Positions 1 through 10,509 of a stretch of 64,000 nt of DNA are shown one piece after another. The translations under genes were made by a program, and so were the position numbers. Position 1 is the first letter of the stretch, and every line of letters starts with the position of its first letter. The notes under the pieces are model-generated. The model was given only the letters and a program-made list of their open reading frames with translations, ran no database searches and was not told where the DNA came from. The DNA lies in NCBI GenBank assembly GCA_963383645.1, contig OY726574.1, positions 61,694,894-61,758,893 on the forward strand, in the 5' to 3' direction. This stretch comes from Muscardinus avellanarius. Its lineage: Eukaryota; Chordata; Mammalia; Rodentia; Gliridae.

Positions 1-33
1 GGATTACAAGCGTGCACCATCAGGCCTGGCTAG
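1..33 (-). mobile_element. B1-dID-type SINE, end fragment
   Basis: The window opens in the head of an antisense SINE (ggattacaagcgtgcaccat), with the wording of the CG-rich subfamily. Confidence 0.75.
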
Positions 34-153
34 TATCTTATTTTTATAAAATATTCGACTACATGTTTCTGAAATTTTCATATACTAAGTTCTGCACATT
101 CAAGGGGTTGCCTGGAGTTTGTAATAATGTCAGCATTTAAATTAGGATCCAGA

Positions 154-370
154 GCCAGGCGTGGTGGCGCACGCTTGTAATCCCCGCGCTTGAGAGGCAG
201 AGACAGGAGGATCACGCAGGTTCGAAGCCAGCCGCGCGTGCTGGCTTAGGAGACCCTGTTTCCAAATAAAAATGTAAAAATAGGTCTGGGAGTGTAGCCC
301 GGAGGTAGAAGGGCTTCCAGGAACCCCAGTACCACCAAAAATAAAAATAAATAAATAAAAATAAATAAAT
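154..370 (+). mobile_element. B1-dID SINE, CG-rich subfamily, with target duplications
   Basis: The full element has a 7SL-like head (gccaggcgtggtggcgcacg) and an ID-like tail (ctgggagtgtagcccggagg), ending in an (AAAT)n tail. Direct repeats aaattaggatccaga at 139-153 and 371-385 are the target-site duplication. Confidence 0.93.
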
Positions 371-385
371 AAATTAGGATCCAGA

Positions 386-1175
386 ATATGCAGCTTCCCT
401 GGGCCTGAATTCTCCTGCGTGCTGACACCAGTGGTTCACCTTGTTCTTATCAGGCAGAGGCATTACAAGACTTTTTGTGTGTGAACTTAACAAACATCAG
501 AGGAAAGTGAAAGTACTATTCCAGTATGATATGCATTAAAATCCCTCCTTTCTCACTTGTCTATACAGCCTGATAGAGGACCAACAGTGTACTGATTTAG
601 CCCTGCAGCAGAGTGACATTTCCGGAACCTAATGTGCACACATGAATTCAGCAGTCTAGGCTGACTGGGAGCCAGGAACCACAATCACTAATGTCAGTTT
701 ATTCCCATTTTTGCCCTACTGCAGATTGTACCTAATTGATATTTCTTGTGCCATTGCTGGTTCTGCTCCCTCTGGATTCATACCGCCCTGATGTGAGAAA
801 TAAAACTAAGGAAAATATTACCAAGGATGGCAGATAGTGCATTTATTATTTTGATGGCAGACCTTTATTTTAGTATTTAAAATTCCTTCCGCTGGTTTGA
901 GAAGTTGTTTTCCAGTGCTCATGTGAGCCGTGAGTCACTCCCAGGTGGAAGTTGTTTTGTCAGGCGGGATCTGTGTGCAGGTGTGTCCAGAAGGCCTGAC
1001 CACGCGTGGGTTTATCAGTCCTCCCACAGTGTGTACTTGGAAGAGCCCAGCTTCAGGCCCAAATTTTTGCAGAACAGGTGCTCTGCCTCTAGGAGCAGAG
1101 CCAGATATAGACTGAGGGCTAGATAACCAAGGGAATTAGGCAAGGTGCCCAGCAGTAGGTCCTAGGGAAATTATA
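386..1175. other. Intronic, no recognised feature
   Basis: Unique-looking sequence of mixed composition. Short open frames at 905-1126 have no recognisable product or splice context. Confidence 0.6.
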
Positions 1176-1250
1176 ACAAAGTACACATGGGGATCGACTC
1201 AAAGGCTTTTACATGAAAAACATTGAATTCAAGGTACAAAAGAAAGTGTT
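1176..1250. repeat. Segment shared with 2639-2730 (unknown family)
   Basis: Acaaagtacacatggggatc, gactcaaaggc and acattgaattcaaggtac have clear counterparts at 2639-2730 in the same order and strand. The second copy has a 15-bp extra block. I do not recognise the family. Confidence 0.7.
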
Positions 1251-1280
1251 TTATTAATTCCTTCTCATCAATTTCTCAGT

Positions 1281-1607
1281 CTATTTTCTTCTTGCTGCTG
1301 CTATAACAGAATAACATAAACGAAGGAATTTTACAAAGAAAATAAATGTATTTCTTATCTGAGTCCAATATTGAGGTGCCAGAATCAGGCGAGGGCCTTG
1401 TAGCTGCATCTTGACGTGGCGGAGGGCATCATGAGGTGAGATGGAGCATGCGTGCCAGTCAGGTGTCTTTTCCTCTTCTGATAAAGCCGCTAAGGGCATC
1501 ATGGGGCCCACCCACCCTCATGACCTCATCCAGCCCCAGTGGCCTCCCAGAGGCCCCAACTCCAGATACCATTAAGCGAATTTGGGACTAAGTTTCCAAC
1601 ACACAGA
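1281..1607 (+). mobile_element. MaLR-type LTR (ERVL-MaLR)
   Basis: Features typical of MST/MLT/MT LTRs: an early gctgctgctataacagaata, then aatgtatttcttatct, and near the end catgacctcatccagcccca, agaggccccaactccagata and tttgggactaagtttccaac. Its right end runs into a 32-bp tandem duplication. Subfamily not determined. Confidence 0.65.
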
Positions 1608-1674
1608 CTTTGAGAGAACAACTTGACCCATAACAATCACTTTGAGAGAACAACTTGACCCATAACAATCACTT
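1608..1674. repeat. 32-bp tandem duplication
   Basis: The unit beginning ctttgagagaacaacttgac occurs at 1608-1639 and 1640-1671 without mismatch and is followed by the first bases of a third copy. Confidence 0.95.
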
Positions 1675-2202
1675 AGAAAAACGTAAACATCTATATCCAT
1701 GAAATGAGTATGTGTGTGCAGCTGCCAGGGTCCTCTTTATTTTTCCAACCACTGGAAAAGCAGTAGACAATGGGGTGAAACAATAGGATGAGTGCTCGTC
1801 ACCGGCACTGAGCCCGGAGCCCCGTCAGTCAAGGTCTTCCCGTCCAGCCACCTCCTCTGCCGCTCACACACAGGTATATCCATCATGCATTCTTACAAAA
1901 TGAAGGTATCAGTGATCAGTCAGACGGTCAGAATAAGAAGAGCAAACAGATATTTGGTGAGTAGTGCCCCCCTGCCAGGAGTGCTCTAGGGTAGGGGGTG
2001 AACAATAAATAAAGGAACAAAAAACTTTGTGCTCCCTCATGCGGCTCACATAGAAGTGCCTGCAGCAAAGTCAAATACCCATTGGCTAGGAATAAAAACA
2101 CTGGCTCTCAAATAGCGTACGTGTGATGCTTACTAGTTAGAGACTCACTGAAAATCAAAAGTGAGGAAAAGTTGCATTTTATTTAGTCAAAAGGTCTGCT
2201 GT
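1672..2202. other. Intronic, no recognised feature
   Basis: Unique-looking. Nothing supports a gene. Confidence 0.6.
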
Positions 2203-2403
2203 TGCTGGGCGTGGTGATGCACACTTGTAATCCCAGTACTTTGGAGGCTGAGGATTGTGGGTTCACAGACAGCCTCAGCTACTTAGCGAGGCTCTCTGTC
2301 ACTTAGTGAGACCTCGTTTCAAAAGTAAAGAATATAAAATAGGGCTGGGGTATAGCTTGGAGGTAGAATGCCCCTGGGTTCCATCCCCAGTACCAAAAAT
2401 AAA
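2203..2403 (+). mobile_element. B1-dID SINE
   Basis: It has a full head and tail (ctgggcgtggtgatgcacac to gggttccatccccagtacca). The word gtctgctg on both sides suggests the target duplication. Confidence 0.9.
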
Positions 2404-2461
2404 AAAGTCTGCTGGTAGAAAAACTTAGGTGTTTCTGCTCCCTCCAAAACAGCAGACTCTC

Positions 2462-2797
2462 TTATTTTTTTTTTTTCTCCTACTAGGGCTTGAACCCAGG
2501 GACCTTCTACCTGTGAGCTAGCCCCTCATCCCCTTTTATTTTTTATTTTGAAACAGGGTCTCACTAATTTGCTAAGGCTGGGTTCAAACTGACGGAGATA
2601 GTCAATATGCCAAACAAATAGATAACATAGAAGTGAGAACAAAGTACATTTGGGTATTGACTCGAAGGCTATTGTCCCAAGACTGTTACATGAATAATGT
2701 TGAATTCAAGTTATGAAAATAAAATGTGTGTATGATCCTCCTGTCTCAGCCTCCCAAGTACTGGCTTACAGGTGTCCGAGATCATGCCTGGCTGTGG
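2462..2797 (-). mobile_element. B1-dID SINE, antisense, split by inserted sequence
   Basis: The tail part is at 2462-2590 (gggcttgaacccagggacct, ttttgaaacagggtctcact). The head part is at 2731-2797 (tcctcctgtctcagcctccc). About 140 bp between them is not SINE sequence and resembles 1176-1250. Confidence 0.75.
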
Positions 2798-2814
2798 ATG
2801 GTAGCTTCAGAAAA

Positions 2815-2970
2815 ATTATTTTATCTTCACGAGGGAACAGAGTTCTCCAGCAACCTAACAAGACTGCACATCCGTGTCCTTCTGTCAACAACAGGGATAA
2901 CAATAGTAATTCCCCCAGGGGGCTGTTGTAAGAGTTAGAAGAGTTAATGAACATAAATTGCCTGGCTTAT
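2815..2970 (+). mobile_element. MIR element
   Basis: Acagggataacaatagtaat, gggggctgttgtaagagtta and gagttaatgaacataaattg followed by gcctgg is the 3' half of a MIR in sense orientation. Confidence 0.78.
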
Positions 2971-3077
2971 CTGAAGTCCTACAGTGTTTCTGTAATTATT
3001 TTCTTATTGTATTCCTATCACCTGGAGTAATGTCCATTCAAATTGAAATAACTAGTCACCACTGTTTTTTCTTGATT

Positions 3078-3265
3078 TTTTATTATTATTGTTGTTATGA
3101 TGAATTGAACCCACGGGCACTCTACCATAAAACTACACTCATCTCCCTCCATTTTTAATTTTAAAGAAAGCTTTTGCTGAGTTTCTGAGGATGGCCTCGA
3201 ATCTGCAATCTTTCAGCCTCCCAAGTACTGGGGTTACAGACATGTGTCACCATGCCCAGCTCTTA
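3078..3265 (-). mobile_element. B1-dID SINE, antisense, diverged
   Basis: Attgaacccacgggcactct and cagcctcccaagtactgggg mark the tail and head in antisense order. Confidence 0.82.
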
Positions 3266-3384
3266 AAATTTTAATTTTCAAAGACATTATGTGATAATTC
3301 ACTCAGATCTATCTTCAGGGTGACAGCCTCTTATTTCTTTATGTTTATTCGGCAGGATCTTGGCAGTTGGGTATATCGTACACT

Positions 3385-4400
3385 GAAGGGTTCGAGACTC
3401 GCCCACCAACCCAAATAGCGAAGGACTCACAAGAGATGTAAAATCAAGCAGGGTTTATTGTGCTGCAGCTCTGTCCTGGCTAGCCAGGGGTCGAGACCAA
3501 GACACTAACCACCCAGCACCCTTCAGGGAGTAGTTGTCCCTTAAGCAGGTGAGGGGGTGAGGTCGAGGCTTGACCCCGAGCTCACTGAGGGCTCTGAATT
3601 TATAGCCAGAATAGGGAGTGGTTACATACGTCAGAGCCCGCCAAGAACAGGATACATCCAATCAAATAAATTGGTAAACAAGTAGAGTCAATGATTTTAA
3701 AAACAAGCACACACACACACCTAAATCAGCAAATAATTTCAAAGAGCTGCCTTTTTACATCATTGCCCGCCAAGAGTCTGAGGCGGGGTATGCACCCATG
3801 CTTCAGGGGCCATCTCTGACTAGCAGATGTTTCCTAATAAATGAGGAAGTTACAAGCTTCTCAGAGCAAAGGGACTTATAAAACTATCTAAACTTTCTAT
3901 AGCATTCATATATATTCCAAAAGCACTTTAAACATCAGACACTTTTCAAGCATTTCAAACATGAAAGGTTCCTCTTAACATTTTTAAGAAAAGGAACTAT
4001 GTTCGGACATTCTCTAATCCTATGCGTAAGCAATTTACAAAAGCCAAGAGCAAGCAAATTATCAATAAAAACAGGAACTTGTCAATCAACTAAAATCTTA
4101 CCGATTATTGCGTAGTGCAAGCAAATTATTAGTAAAAACAGGAACTATAGGACAAATGCCAGACATATGAAAACTTGAGCAGGCAGTTATAGAAAAACAG
4201 GAACTTACAGGTTAACTATATTCTAAATCCTAAATCTAAACGTCTCAATTCTTTTAAAGTCACTCTTAACATTACCTAAAACATCACTGACCTCATTCTA
4301 ACTTAATTCTACATCTTAACTCTATATCCTACTAACTTAATCCTATAAGGGGAGAGGGCTTTTCTAACTAAATTCTATTGATGGGGGGTTTTCTTTTACA
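3385..4400 (-). mobile_element. Candidate ERV LTR, antisense
   Basis: The block has no SINE or L1 text. At its left end it has a polyadenylation-like AATAAA on the minus strand (gggtttattgtgctgcagct at about 3452), as in LTRs whose 3' end faces left. The right half contains an imperfect repeat of about 60-67 bp (4050-4207). No retroviral ORF is visible. Family and ends are not certain. Confidence 0.4.
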
Positions 4401-4639
4401 ACATTTCTACAACACATTGTTTGACTCAACCAATGACTACTTCATTCCTACTGTGAGAGAAATTAAGAATTTTTGGACCCATCTTCTACCCAGCTCTTAA
4501 TTAAGTCTAGGCATACTCTTAATTATGAAAGCCAGGACCAGAAAGCCATTTGAATTTTTGTACTTCTATCTGTATGTGATTTCCATTTCTGTAAGTTTTA
4601 TTATTCCTGTAATATTTTTGGGTTTTATGTTTTTATTTC

Positions 4640-5035
4640 TTTAACTTTAATTTTCTTATAGGTGTACCATAGTTATACATATTAATGGGGTACAAATGGT
4701 AGAGGCATACGTGCGCACGTCACTGATTTAGACTTTTCCCAGTTCTCACCCTATTCCCTCCCCCTCCCTCTGTCTCATGTTTGGTTTAGTGATTTGACTA
4801 TGATATGTTTGTGAATGTACCTCATGTACCATAGGAAATTTCCTGTCTTCTCCTCCCAGCCCCCTCAGTCAGATTGCTTTATTTTTCATCTGTGCTGTCT
4901 CTTTCTTTGTTTAGAGTTCCTCCTATGACCCCTTTCCTCCTTAGCTTCTGCGTATTATGGTAGAGCATCTAATTGTTCAGTTTTTGTGACCAAATTATGC
5001 TAAGTGAGATTAGTCAGTCCCTGTGATACTTAAGT
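4640..5035 (-). mobile_element. Lineage-specific L1 3' UTR fragment, antisense
   Basis: It shares with 9417-9990 the order tatacatattaatggggtac, ctattccctccccctccctc, agtgatttgactatgatatg, and near the end gctaagtgagattagtcag. It is a diverged 3' end fragment with no ORF. Confidence 0.65.
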
Positions 5036-5059
5036 GAAAGATAATTTTAAGATAAAGAC

Positions 5060-5250
5060 ACCAACCAGGTGCAGTGGAGCACACCTGTAATCCCAGCATT
5101 TGGGAGGCTGAGGCAGGAGGATCCCAGGTTTGCGGCCAGTGTGCAGAACCTTAGCGAGACCCTGTTTAAAAATTTAAAAAATAATGAGGGTAGAAGGCAG
5201 AGGGGTTCAATTTCTTGGGGGTTCAATTTCCAGTTCCACAAAAAAGAAGA
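5060..5250 (+). mobile_element. B1-dID SINE, diverged
   Basis: The head ccaggtgcagtggagcacac is intact. The ID tail is degraded (tcaatttccagttccacaaa). Confidence 0.82.
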
Positions 5251-5879
5251 AAATCATGAAGACTCTTTCTCTGTGGGAAACAGGTGAGCCTCAGACCAGG
5301 CTTTTCCCAGCTGGTCTTTGTAGGGAAATCTCCAGTGAGCTCTGTGGTGGACCATGACGGCAACCATGCTGGAAGCAGGCCAGGAGTGTGGAAAGCATCC
5401 ATCCTGGGCTGAGCCCGGAGGCCATTCCCCTGCGGTCGGATGGCGCTGGTGGCAGGCAAGCGTGACCTCCGGCCCCACTCCTCCACAAAGGCCACCCATC
5501 TCAGCTGCAGAGAGAAAAGCAGAGGAGGAGCGATGTCCGCTCTTCTTCCTCTCTGCTGTACTTTGTTTTCCTAATTGGCAACCATTTGTCCTCTGGCTCC
5601 TCCATGAGACACGTAGCTGACAAGCCCATTCTTCACTAGGTTTGCTTTATAGGTTGTGATTCATACCTGTCATGCAGATAATAAAAAGCCACGGAATTTT
5701 TTCTTCCTACTTTCCTCACTCTCCTTCGATGGTTTTGTTTTTATCCCGGGAAGGAAATACAGCAGAAAGATTAAGGTGTAATGAATATGAGGCCTATTAC
5801 CAATCCTTTCATTTGAATTTGTTTAAAAAATTAGAGCATCATAAATATAAAGCATAACAACCATTCCTTTCATTTGAAT

Positions 5880-6180
5880 TTATTTCTTTTTCATACTTTT
5901 ATTGGTACATTATAGTTTCATAGTGTAGTTCACAGTGCTAGTGACGTGCCTGCAGCCAGCCCTTGGAAGGCTTTCCTCCTCCCACTCCCCCTTTCCCTTC
6001 CCCATACAAGATATTGAGATGGGCCTTGGTATTTTTTCACATATGTACACAATGTCAGTGGAAGTGTTTCCTTCCTTTTCACTTTTTATTCATCTCCTTT
6101 CTCTCCTTTATCCTACTTTGCAATTTTAGACTGGGCTATTTTTTTCTTCCCTCTTAAATTTTTTTTCCCGAAACAGGATT
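5880..6180 (-). mobile_element. Lineage-specific L1 3' UTR fragment, antisense
   Basis: It starts with cttttattggtacattatag and continues with cctcccactccccctttccc, as in the other antisense L1 3' ends of this window. Short and diverged. Confidence 0.55.
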
Positions 6181-6207
6181 ACAATTTCTAAATACAATTT
6201 ATTTGAT

Positions 6208-6570
6208 CAGTGTGCTGCTCAGCTTCCTATTACTGTAACACAACACTTAGGGAATCGCCTTAAAAAGAAGGAAGCTTTATTTTGGCTCACAGTTATGGAG
6301 GTTTCAGTCCATGTTTGTACAGAACCAGTGCTTGGGGCCTGTGGTTGGTCAATGTGTCCTGACGGAAAGTGTGTAGTGGGATGTCATGTCAGCCAGGAAA
6401 CAGAGAGAGGGGAAGGGAACAGAGTCCCACAGTCCCCTCAAGGACACGCACCCGGTGACCCATAGGACCTCCCACTGGGCCCCGCCTCGCGAGGGCTCCA
6501 CCACCTCCCAACCGTGCCAAGCTGGAGACTAAGCCTTTAGCTTCTGGGGACATTGAAGATCCAGAGTACA
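6208..6570 (+). mobile_element. MaLR-type LTR, rodent MT/ORR1-like
   Basis: It opens with cttcctattactgtaacaca, then ttattttggctcacagttat, ggaggtttcagtccatg, caaggacacgcacccggtga, ctccaccacctcccaaccgt and ctggagactaagcctttagc. This is the layout of rodent ERVL-MaLR solo LTRs. No internal sequence is seen. Confidence 0.75.
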
Positions 6571-8244
6571 GCAAAGAGAAAATACAGGGTTCACACACAC
6601 TCCCTAAACACGCGGGCCTTCTCCACTCTCAGGATCCTGCACCAGAGCAGGCCAGCCATCCTGATTCCTGAACCTGTCTTGAAATACCATTATCCCTAAA
6701 GTCTGGGGTTCAAATTAAGTTTCGGTGTCGGACATTCTATTTTGACAGCTCTACAACACCGTGTACCCCCGTCAGAGGTTCCTACAGGATGACCTTGTTG
6801 CCCTCGAAGACCTCCTCTGTGATCCGCCTACGCATTCTTTCCTTCCCCAGCCCCTGACAACCACAGATCTTGCTAGTGTCTTCATGGCTTCGTCTTTTCC
6901 AGTAGGCCACACCGTATGCCGCCTATTCTGAGTGGCTTCTTATGTTTAATAATAGATCATTCCACGGCTTGATGGCACAGTTCATGTTGTCTGGATGGAC
7001 CACAGTTGTCCCTTTGCCAACTAAAGGGCACCTCAGTTGTTTCTAGGTTTGAGCAATCATGAATGAAACTTCCATGCGTAGGTTTTATGTGGACATTTAG
7101 TTTCCTAAGAATCTGCCAAACTGTCTTCCAAGGAGACTGTCGGTTTGCATCCCCACCAGCAATTAATGACATTCCTTCCGCTTCACACCATCACCGGGAC
7201 CTGACGGCCATGCTCTGGACCCGGCCATTCTAGGTGATGTGTGATAGCGCCCCATCCTTGTGTCAGTGCGCATCTCATTGATGATGTACGGTTGGACCAT
7301 CTTTATGTGCTTATTTGCTATTCTTTGACAATGTATCTGTTGATGTCTTTGGCCAATTTTTCTAATCCTATTGTTTATGTTCTATGAGTCTCAGAGTTCA
7401 TTGTACATTGTTGATATCAGCCCTTTAAGAGATACGTGTTTTATAGTTTATTCCAATGAGTGGCTCATCTTGTCTAGATGGTGTCTTTATTAACAGAGCA
7501 GAAGTTTTTAATTTTAATGAAGTTTATCTTATCAATTCTTTCTTTCACGCCTTTGATACTTTATCTAAAAAGTCATTGTTATGAAGGCACCTAAATTTTC
7601 TCTTCTCTTTTATGAATTTTATAGTCTGACATTTTGGCTTGTGATCCATTTTCTCACAATTTTTGTAAGGGCATATGATCTGTGTCTAGATGCAAGCTTC
7701 GCATATGGATGTCTAGTTTTTGGAAAAAATTCTTTCTGTATTACCTTTGTTCCTTTGTCAAAGATCAGTTGACTACATTTATATAGGTCTGTTTCTGGCT
7801 CTCCATTTTGCCCAGTGATCTATTTACCCATAGTTGGCCAGTACCACAGACTCTTTAAGTTTGGAAAATAGAACAGGTTCATCCTCTGACTTTATTCTGC
7901 TTTAATATTACCTTAGATATTCTGCCTCTTTTATCTCGCCATATATACTGTAGAACCAGTGTGTTGATATCTACAAGGTACATTGCTAGGATTTTGATCA
8001 GGATTGTACTGACTCTGTAGATGCAGTTGGGAAGAAGTGAAAACCTACAGTACCGAGTCTTCTCTTTATTTAGTTCTTTGACGTCCATCTTTGCAATTTT
8101 GTTGTTTTCTTCTTAATAAGTCTTGGACATGTTTGTTAGATTTATACTCAGTTATTTCCTTTTGGGGGGTGCTAAGGTAAATTGTGTTTTTAACTTCAAG
8201 TTACAATTGTTCATATTTGGGGTAGAGGAATCAGATCTACTTTT

Positions 8245-8450
8245 GCATGTATTCTTCTGTGCTTCTATTGGTGCATTGTAGGTTCACATCCCAGAGCAGT
8301 TCAGAGTGATGGGGTGCACGTGCACACCGCCCTTGGCCAGCCTTCCTGGCTCCCTTGACTCCGTACACTAACCTCCTGTCCTAACGCTGTTGGTTAGCTC
8401 GAGGAGCAACCTCAGTGGACTCCTGGATTGTCTACATGGACAAGCGTATT
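8245..8450 (-). mobile_element. Lineage-specific L1 3' UTR fragment nested in old L1M, antisense
   Basis: The stretch from gcttctattggtgcattgta onward resembles the start of the other 3' UTR copies and interrupts old L1M sequence, which resumes around 8450 (gtattgtcagtgaacacgaa). The boundaries are approximate. Confidence 0.5.
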
Positions 8451-9012
8451 GTCAGTGAACACGAATATTTTTATGCCTTTTTTCTTAATCTAACTTATTT
8501 CCTTTTCTTGTCTCATCACACTAGCTAAAACTACCAAAAGAACGTTGAAAAGCATTAGCGAGAAGAGATATCCTTGTCTTGTTCCTGACCTTAGAGAGAA
8601 AGCTTCTAGTTTCTCAAATTTGAGTGTGATGGTAACTGTAGAATTTGGGGATGCTGTTTATCAAGTTGAGAGAGTTGTTCTCTATCCTGGGTTTGCTGAA
8701 AGTTTTTACAAATGGGTGTTGGATTTTTTTAGATGCTTTTCTGTGCCTAGCCTCTGTAGCCTGTTGATGTGATGTATTACATTCATTGAGTTTCAAATGT
8801 TGAACCAGCCTTGCATACCCCCAAACTCCCCTCATTCAGTCATAATATATAGTTCCTTTCATAAATTGCTAGACTCCATGCTAATATTTTGTTGAAGATT
8901 TTTGCATGTATGTTCATGACACGTACTAGTTATAACTTTCTTTTTTTATAATGTCTTTGTCTGATTTTGGTATTTGAGTAAGGCTAGCCTTACTGAACAA
9001 GATAGAAAGTAT

Positions 9013-9082
9013 AACTTCTACTCCTCTCTTCTGCAAGCAGTTATAGAAACTTCTACTCCTCTCTTCTGCAAGCAATTATAGA
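9013..9082. repeat. 35-bp tandem duplication in L1M
   Basis: The unit aacttctactcctctcttct... occurs at 9013-9047 and 9048-9082 with a single difference (gcagtt versus gcaatt). Confidence 0.93.
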
Positions 9083-9416
9083 AAATTACTACAATTTCTT
9101 TCTTAAATATTCAGTAGAATTCAGGAGTGAACTACCTTAGCTTGGTGCCTTCTGTTTTGGAGGGTTATCAGTTATTCACTCAGTATCTGTAATAGGTATA
9201 GGCCTGGTCAAATTGCCGATTTCTTCTGTTGTGAATATAGCAGATGATCTTTTCAAATGACTACCTTTTCATGTTATTTTTTTCTATCGATTATTTCTTT
9301 TCCATTTCATCAGAGTTTTAACTAGTGTTTATTATTTTCTTAAGATTTAATTTTTTTCCATGTTTTAGTTTTCTTAGTTAGAAATTTGAATTATTGATTT
9401 TATTTTTTTTCTTCTT

Positions 9417-10260
9417 TTTTTAAATTTTTTTATTGGTACATTATATTCATACAACTTATTGGGGTAAAAAACTTGTGTGTACAAACATGTACTCATCGCT
9501 GATTTAACCCCTACCCAAATCCCACCCCATTCCCTCCCTGTCCCTCCCTCCCTTGCTTGGCTTAGTGATTGACATCGATATGTTTTTTTTGTTGTTGTTT
9601 TTTTGGTGGTACTGGGGTTCCTGGAAGCCCTTCTATCTCCGGGCTACACTCCCAGACCTACTTTTACATTTTTGTTTGGAAACAGGGTCTCCTAAACCAG
9701 CGCGCGCGGCTAGCTTCGAACCTGCGCTATCCTCCTGTCTCTGCCTCCCAAGCGCGGGGATTACAAGCGTGCGCCACCACGCCCGGCTGACATCGATATG
9801 TTTAAGTACATTGTGAGCTTTAGAGATTTTCCTCTTCCCCCCTCCTTTCTCCTCCTTTAGGTTGTCTTGTTTGCTCCTCTTTTCTCTTTAGGTTGTCTTG
9901 TTTGCTCCTCTTTTCTCCCTAACTCTCACATATTAGGGAAAGCATCTGATTTTGTATTTTTTGTGCCTGACTAATCTCACTTAGTATAATGTCCTCCAGT
10001 TCCATCAATTTCCCTGAAAATGACATAATTGAGTTTTTTTTTGATGGCTGAGTAAAATTCCATTGTGTACATATCCCACAGTTTTGTAATCCATTCATCT
10101 GTTGATGGACATCTTGGCTGGTTCCATAGTTTGGCTATGGTGAATTGTGCAGCTATGAACATAGATACACATGCATTAGTTTGGTAGTTTGGTTTCTTTT
10201 CTTTTGGGTAGATACCCAACAGTGGTATTGCTGGATCAAATGAATTATTGATTTTAGATT
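9417..10260 (-). mobile_element. Younger, lineage-specific L1 3' end, antisense
   Basis: It starts with attggtacattatattcata and runs through ccaccccattccctccctgt, ttgatggctgagtaaaattc, ccattcatctgttgatggac and gatacccaacagtggtattg, which is the ORF2 C-terminus and 3' UTR of L1 in antisense. It is clearly less diverged than the surrounding L1M, and it carries its own SINE insertion (9587-9786). A 31-bp tandem duplication (gttgtcttgtttgctcctct) lies at 9857-9918. Confidence 0.82.
9587..9786 (-). mobile_element. B1-dID SINE, CG-rich subfamily, nested in L1, with target duplications
   Basis: This is an antisense full element. The target-site duplication tgacatcgatatgttt lies at 9571-9586 and 9787-9802. 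It contains caagcgcggggattacaagc and cgccaccacgcccggc, with low divergence. Confidence 0.94.
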
Positions 10261-10275
10261 TTTAAAGACTTTTTA

Positions 10276-10508
10276 TTTTTATTGATTTATGTATTTATTT
10301 ATTTTTGTGGTACTGGGGGTGGAACTCAGGGGCATTCTACCTCTGAACTACACCCCAGACTTATTTTTTATTCTTTATTTTGAAACAGGGTTTCACTGAG
10401 TTGCAAAGGCCCTCACTGAGTGGTAGCTGAGGCTGTTTGTGAGTCTGGATCCTACTGTCTCAGCCTTCCAAAATTCTGGGATTACAAGCGTACGCCACCA
10501 CACCTGCA
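10276..10508 (-). mobile_element. B1-dID SINE, antisense
   Basis: Tggtactgggggtggaactc to gggattacaagcgtacgcca is a full-length antisense copy next to the younger L1. Confidence 0.9.
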
Positions 10509-10509
10509 A

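Larger units (their letters stand above)
6940..9412 (-). mobile_element. Old L1 (L1M-type) ORF2/3' part, antisense, left segment
   Basis: In the antisense direction this matches the conserved 3' half of mammalian L1 ORF2 and its 3' UTR. Recognisable phrases include gagcaatcatgaatgaaact, ccccaccagcaattaatgac, ttgatgtctttggccaattt, tcctttgtcaaagatcagtt and ggattgtactgactctgtag. Divergence is high, as for an L1M-age element. A younger L1 3' fragment seems inserted at about 8245-8450. A 35-bp tandem duplication lies at 9013-9082. It continues at 10510 after a younger L1 and a SINE. Confidence 0.8.
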
